Below the pieces are notes generated by a model. It was not told the DNA's origin and did not search any database. It saw nothing but the letters and a program-made list of their open reading frames with translations. The position numbers and the translations under genes are program-made. DNA of 64,000 nt from Lactifluus volemus (Eukaryota > Basidiomycota > Agaricomycetes > Russulales > Russulaceae): positions 434,001 through 498,000 of the forward strand of contig WTXI01000010.1 of assembly GCA_022376515.1 (NCBI GenBank). Direction: 5' to 3'. Of the stretch, positions 61,011 through 64,000 are shown one piece after another. How positions within the stretch are numbered: position 1 is the stretch's first letter; every line of letters begins with the position of its first letter.

Positions 61011-62770
61011 TTACAGACGATCCTTTTCGCTCATGTCATGGACCTGCAAATGATGGTGGCCTTCAGAATTATGACCTTTGAACTCGTCGGTCGGCCCATG
61101 ATGGCTGTCCAAGCCGATCAAGTCTCCGCGGACGGTTATTAGATCACCAGGTGTTACCGGTCGTGATGGGACAACGCCAGAAGACGATGTTGCTGTCATA
61201 GTTGAAATAATCTGCTGGTTCTGCGGGTAATATGAGCGACGCCGCATCGCGCGGAAGTCGTAAATCGTGAATCTATATATATCCCAATGAGACCCCAGCA
61301 AGTGGTTCCGTGTGATTCGACGTACTGCTCCTCCATCTGCCGCATTTCGTTACTCAAGGAATTGATATCACGGTTCTGTTTGCGAGCCTTAGCCTTCAGT
61401 GGGTTATCCTCAAGCAAAAGCTCTTCGAGTTCATGAGATGCATCAAAGTTTGCCTTCTTCGACTGGAATATGGTCAGTAAGATATCACGGCAAAGAGAGT
61501 GAACCCACATCAGGGACAAACGGAGACGGAAGTTCTTTGCGGTTAAGTGGTGCCCAGTCGATTGAGCCGAACCATGGATGCCGTTGGACTTCTTCCAAGC
61601 TGTCACCATGAGGACTGCATGCTATGCGTTTGAAAGGATCCCGGTCTAGAAGCTGAATGGGAAGAAAAGAATCAACCGATATGTGGACTGGATAGTAGAG
61701 AAGAGAAAACGGACCGCCTTTATAAAGTGAATGCCCTCTTTACTACACTTTTCGCTAGCATTTTCGGGAAAACGTAATGGGTCCTTCGAGATGCTATGCG
61801 TGAGAGCAGTGTTGGTGCGGCCGCGGAATGGCCTGGACCCGAAAATGAGTTCATAAGCACAAACGCCGAGCGACCACCAATCGATGGGGTAAGTATAACC
61901 ACGTTTGTGGAGAATTTCTGGGGCCATGTAGGCCATGGATCCAGCCACGCCAGTAAGAAGACGGCGCTCAGAATAGTGGACGGCGATATTAAAGTCGGTA
62001 AGATGTGCATGGCCACGTTCATCAAGGAGAATATTGTCTGGCTTGATATCTCTATTGTGAAGGGATAGATAAGAAAAAGATAAGCGAAAGAGAAAATATG
62101 GTAACGGACCGATGCATTATGTGCTTTTCGTGGAGGAAACAAAGGGCAGAAGAAAGCTCTGCCATGTAAAACCGGACGGTCTCTTCTGATAAGGAACCCA
62201 ACCGGTCCAAGTGGACTAGAGGAAGGGTGAGTGAGGAAGAGTAAAAGGAGGGATGTGGACGAACATCGTAGGTCACCGCCAAGCATGAGGTCCAAGACGA
62301 AGAAACAATTTTCGTCGTCCTGAAAGGCGTAGCGAAGGTTCACGACGAAAGGGTGATCAATCTGATTGACAGATTGTCACTGATACGCGGAAGAATGGGT
62401 TTCAGGGAGACGAACCTCCTCTAACAAGCGCCGTTCCTGAATGACATTGGCGACGGCTTTCATTCTTACGCATTTCGCTTTATTGATGTACTTGAGGGCG
62501 TACAAATCGCGTGTCTGCTTGTGTTGAACGACGCGGACCTAGAAGAAGAGGTTGAGAGGATAGGGAGAGGAAGGGATGAGCTAGAAGGGTACCTTTCCGA
62601 AGGCCCCTTTCCCGACACATCGCAGGAGGATGAAGTGAAAGAGATTAACGTCAGCGTCAAAGTCGATGACCTTGAAAGAAGGAGATTAGGAAATGAATGA
62701 AAAGATTAGAGAGGAGAAGAGAGGAGAAGAGAATGGTGCGCACTTGAGGACGGCAACAGAGAGCTCCCAT
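61011..62770 (-). CDS. YANK/STK32-type serine/threonine kinase, dually acylated N-terminus
   Basis: AGC-related protein kinase. A nine-codon first exon from ATG 62770 encodes MGALCCRPQ: Gly2 for N-myristoylation and Cys5-Cys6 for palmitoylation. Exon 2 gives VIDFDADVNLFHFILLRCVG and the Gly-loop GKGAFGKV. Other landmarks are the lysine in LYALKYINKAK, IQERRLLEE, IDHPFVVNLRYAFQDDENCF, SALCFLHEKHIMHRDIKPDN (catalytic loop), LTDFNIAVHY (DFN in place of DFG, as in this family), GSMAYMAPEILHKRGYTYPI and DWWSLGVCAYELIFGSRPFR. The C-terminal extension SKKANFDASHELEELLLEDN and FTIYDFRAMRRRSYYP is typical of fungal YANK kinases. Eight or so exons, phases consistent. Likely acts at a membrane. Confidence 0.92.
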
Positions 62771-63006
62771 TGGGGGTGAGAGAAAAAAGGGCTACAGATC
62801 GATTTCGAGGAGAGGGAAGATAGAGAGCTAAAGTAAGAAGAGAAGCGATGGAGAAGACCAAAGAGCGCGAGCGACCGAGCGTTGGGGTGTAACACGGATT
62901 TTCATATAATTGTAATCGGTCACTCGGTTCGGTTCGAATTGGGTTGGTTGCTCATTTTACTACTTGATTCATTTTCCCGCGGACACTGTTTTCCCGTCTT
63001 TGGTTC

Positions 63007-63729
63007 ATGTCTGGCCCTCTTTGGACACGCCCTTTGGTGTTATCGGGCCCTTCAGGTTCTGGAAAGAGCACTCTTCTAAGCCGTCTCTTTTTAGATTCCC
63101 CTGAAAACTTCGCTTTTAGCGTATCCCGTCAGTACCGATCATATTACCCTTTAAAAACCCGTCTCTCATTTCATTAGACACCACACGTTCTCCTAGACCA
63201 GGAGAGGTCAATGGTGTCCAATATCATTTTGTCTCTCGCGAAGACTTTATCTCCCTTCTCAACAAAGGCGGTTTTGTAGAACATGCCGAATTTTCGGGCA
63301 ACTTGTATGGTACTAGCAAACGAGCCGTTGCCGACATCATCGAATCAGGCAAACGTTGTATACTTGACATTGAGGTCCAGGTATGTCTTTCCCTTTGTAT
63401 CAGACATCCCTTCTTATTCTCTTCCCAAGGGCGTCCGTCAAATTAAAACTACCGACTTGAACCCGATTTATTGTTTCATCTCGCCACCCTCCTTGTCGGC
63501 ATTGCGTGATCGTCTTGTCGGCCGTGGCACAGAAACCACTGCCGCCGTTGAGAAGCGCCTTAAAACCGCCCTTCTCGAGATGGAGTACGCTAGACTTGCC
63601 GGGGCACATGATCATATTATCGTAAACGACGACTTGGAACGTGCCTATACGCTCTTCAAGTCGGTCGCGTTCGGACACCCTGTCTCTAGCGACCCACTAC
63701 CCCCGCCGGAAGACTTGAGTAGTCCTTGA
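63007..63729 (+). CDS. GUK1: Guanylate kinase
   Basis: Phosphorylates GMP to GDP with ATP; purine nucleotide metabolism. Three exons. ATG 63007 starts [20 protein letters not shown] with the P-loop. An intron within the conserved [13 protein letters not shown] (GTCAGT...CATTAG) follows. Next come [39 protein letters not shown] and RCILDIEVQ. After the second intron comes [20 protein letters not shown], then [20 protein letters not shown] and [17 protein letters not shown], the usual end of the domain. About 207 residues, normal length. The kinase gene at 62770 is divergent with 236 bases between starts. Confidence 0.95.
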
Positions 63730-64000
63730 CAATCGGAACCGGCACCCCATTCCGCTGTCATGCGCGCAATGTAATTCTTGTTGTAACCCGGAGAATCGAT
63801 AAAGTAGAAAGGAATGTTATAAATAAAGCCCGTGGTCGAAGCTTCAAAAACGGAAGCGTAAATATGCCATGAGAAGTGCTGTACATCCAGTCACTGATGA
63901 ATGGAACGTGTTAGTTGGGTGGGCTTGTATGGCCGAAGATTGGCTAAGCTCACCAAAACCGACCAGATACTGCAGTGTCGTGGCCTAATTCGATTAAGTT
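63730..64000. other. 3' flank of GUK1 to window end
   Basis: No feature seen in the last 270 bases. Confidence 0.6.

Noticed and set aside
62920..62960. GGTTCGAATTGGG in the GUK1/kinase spacer, again B-box-like
   Set aside because: No A box upstream and no foldable acceptor stem.

Overview
The window is nuclear DNA of a filamentous basidiomycete, probably an Agaricomycete. Nearly every gene is cut by several short GT-AG introns of about 45-80 bases, neighbouring genes lie on both strands a few hundred bases apart, and the encoded proteins are typical fungal housekeeping products. I cannot place the species. There are no RNA genes, CRISPR arrays or intact transposons that I can support.

Layout. 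0-20.8 kb: a mitochondrial EngB-type GTPase, a pirin, the ribosome-assembly factor Rsa4/NLE1, a basic nuclear-looking unknown, a GATA zinc-finger factor, the SAGA subunit Spt20, the eEF2 chaperone Hgh1, an unknown Pro/Ser-rich protein and a small membrane protein, with two empty stretches of about 2 kb. 20.9-27.8 kb: a gene-poor accessory island with one intact and two decayed copies of a lineage-specific family, a 130-base foldback repeat, further palindromes, a broken P-loop ATPase and another decayed gene. 27.8-64 kb: dense housekeeping again, with Ded1, Sec72, App1, a coiled-coil protein, Tpt1, an Rtc4-domain protein, aconitase, Zpr1, Prp40, mitochondrial bL21, ATP synthase alpha, a DUF2408 protein, tropomyosin, Nup53/35, a UDP-GlcNAc-type transporter, a YANK/STK32 kinase and guanylate kinase.

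The genes form no single pathway. Themes are mitochondria (EngB-like GTPase, aconitase, bL21m, ATP1), ribosome biogenesis and translation (RSA4, HGH1, DED1, ZPR1), RNA processing (PRP40, TPT1) and secretion (SEC72, transporter). Several pairs are head-to-head with very short shared promoters, the tightest being bL21m and ATP1 with 65 bases between start codons.

Most important caveat: at least eleven conserved coding positions, spread over seven housekeeping genes, appear to lack exactly one base, in most cases inside a short run of one nucleotide. I read this as an assembly or sequencing artefact rather than loss of function. It affects gene models across the window and should temper the reading of the pseudogenes in the island.
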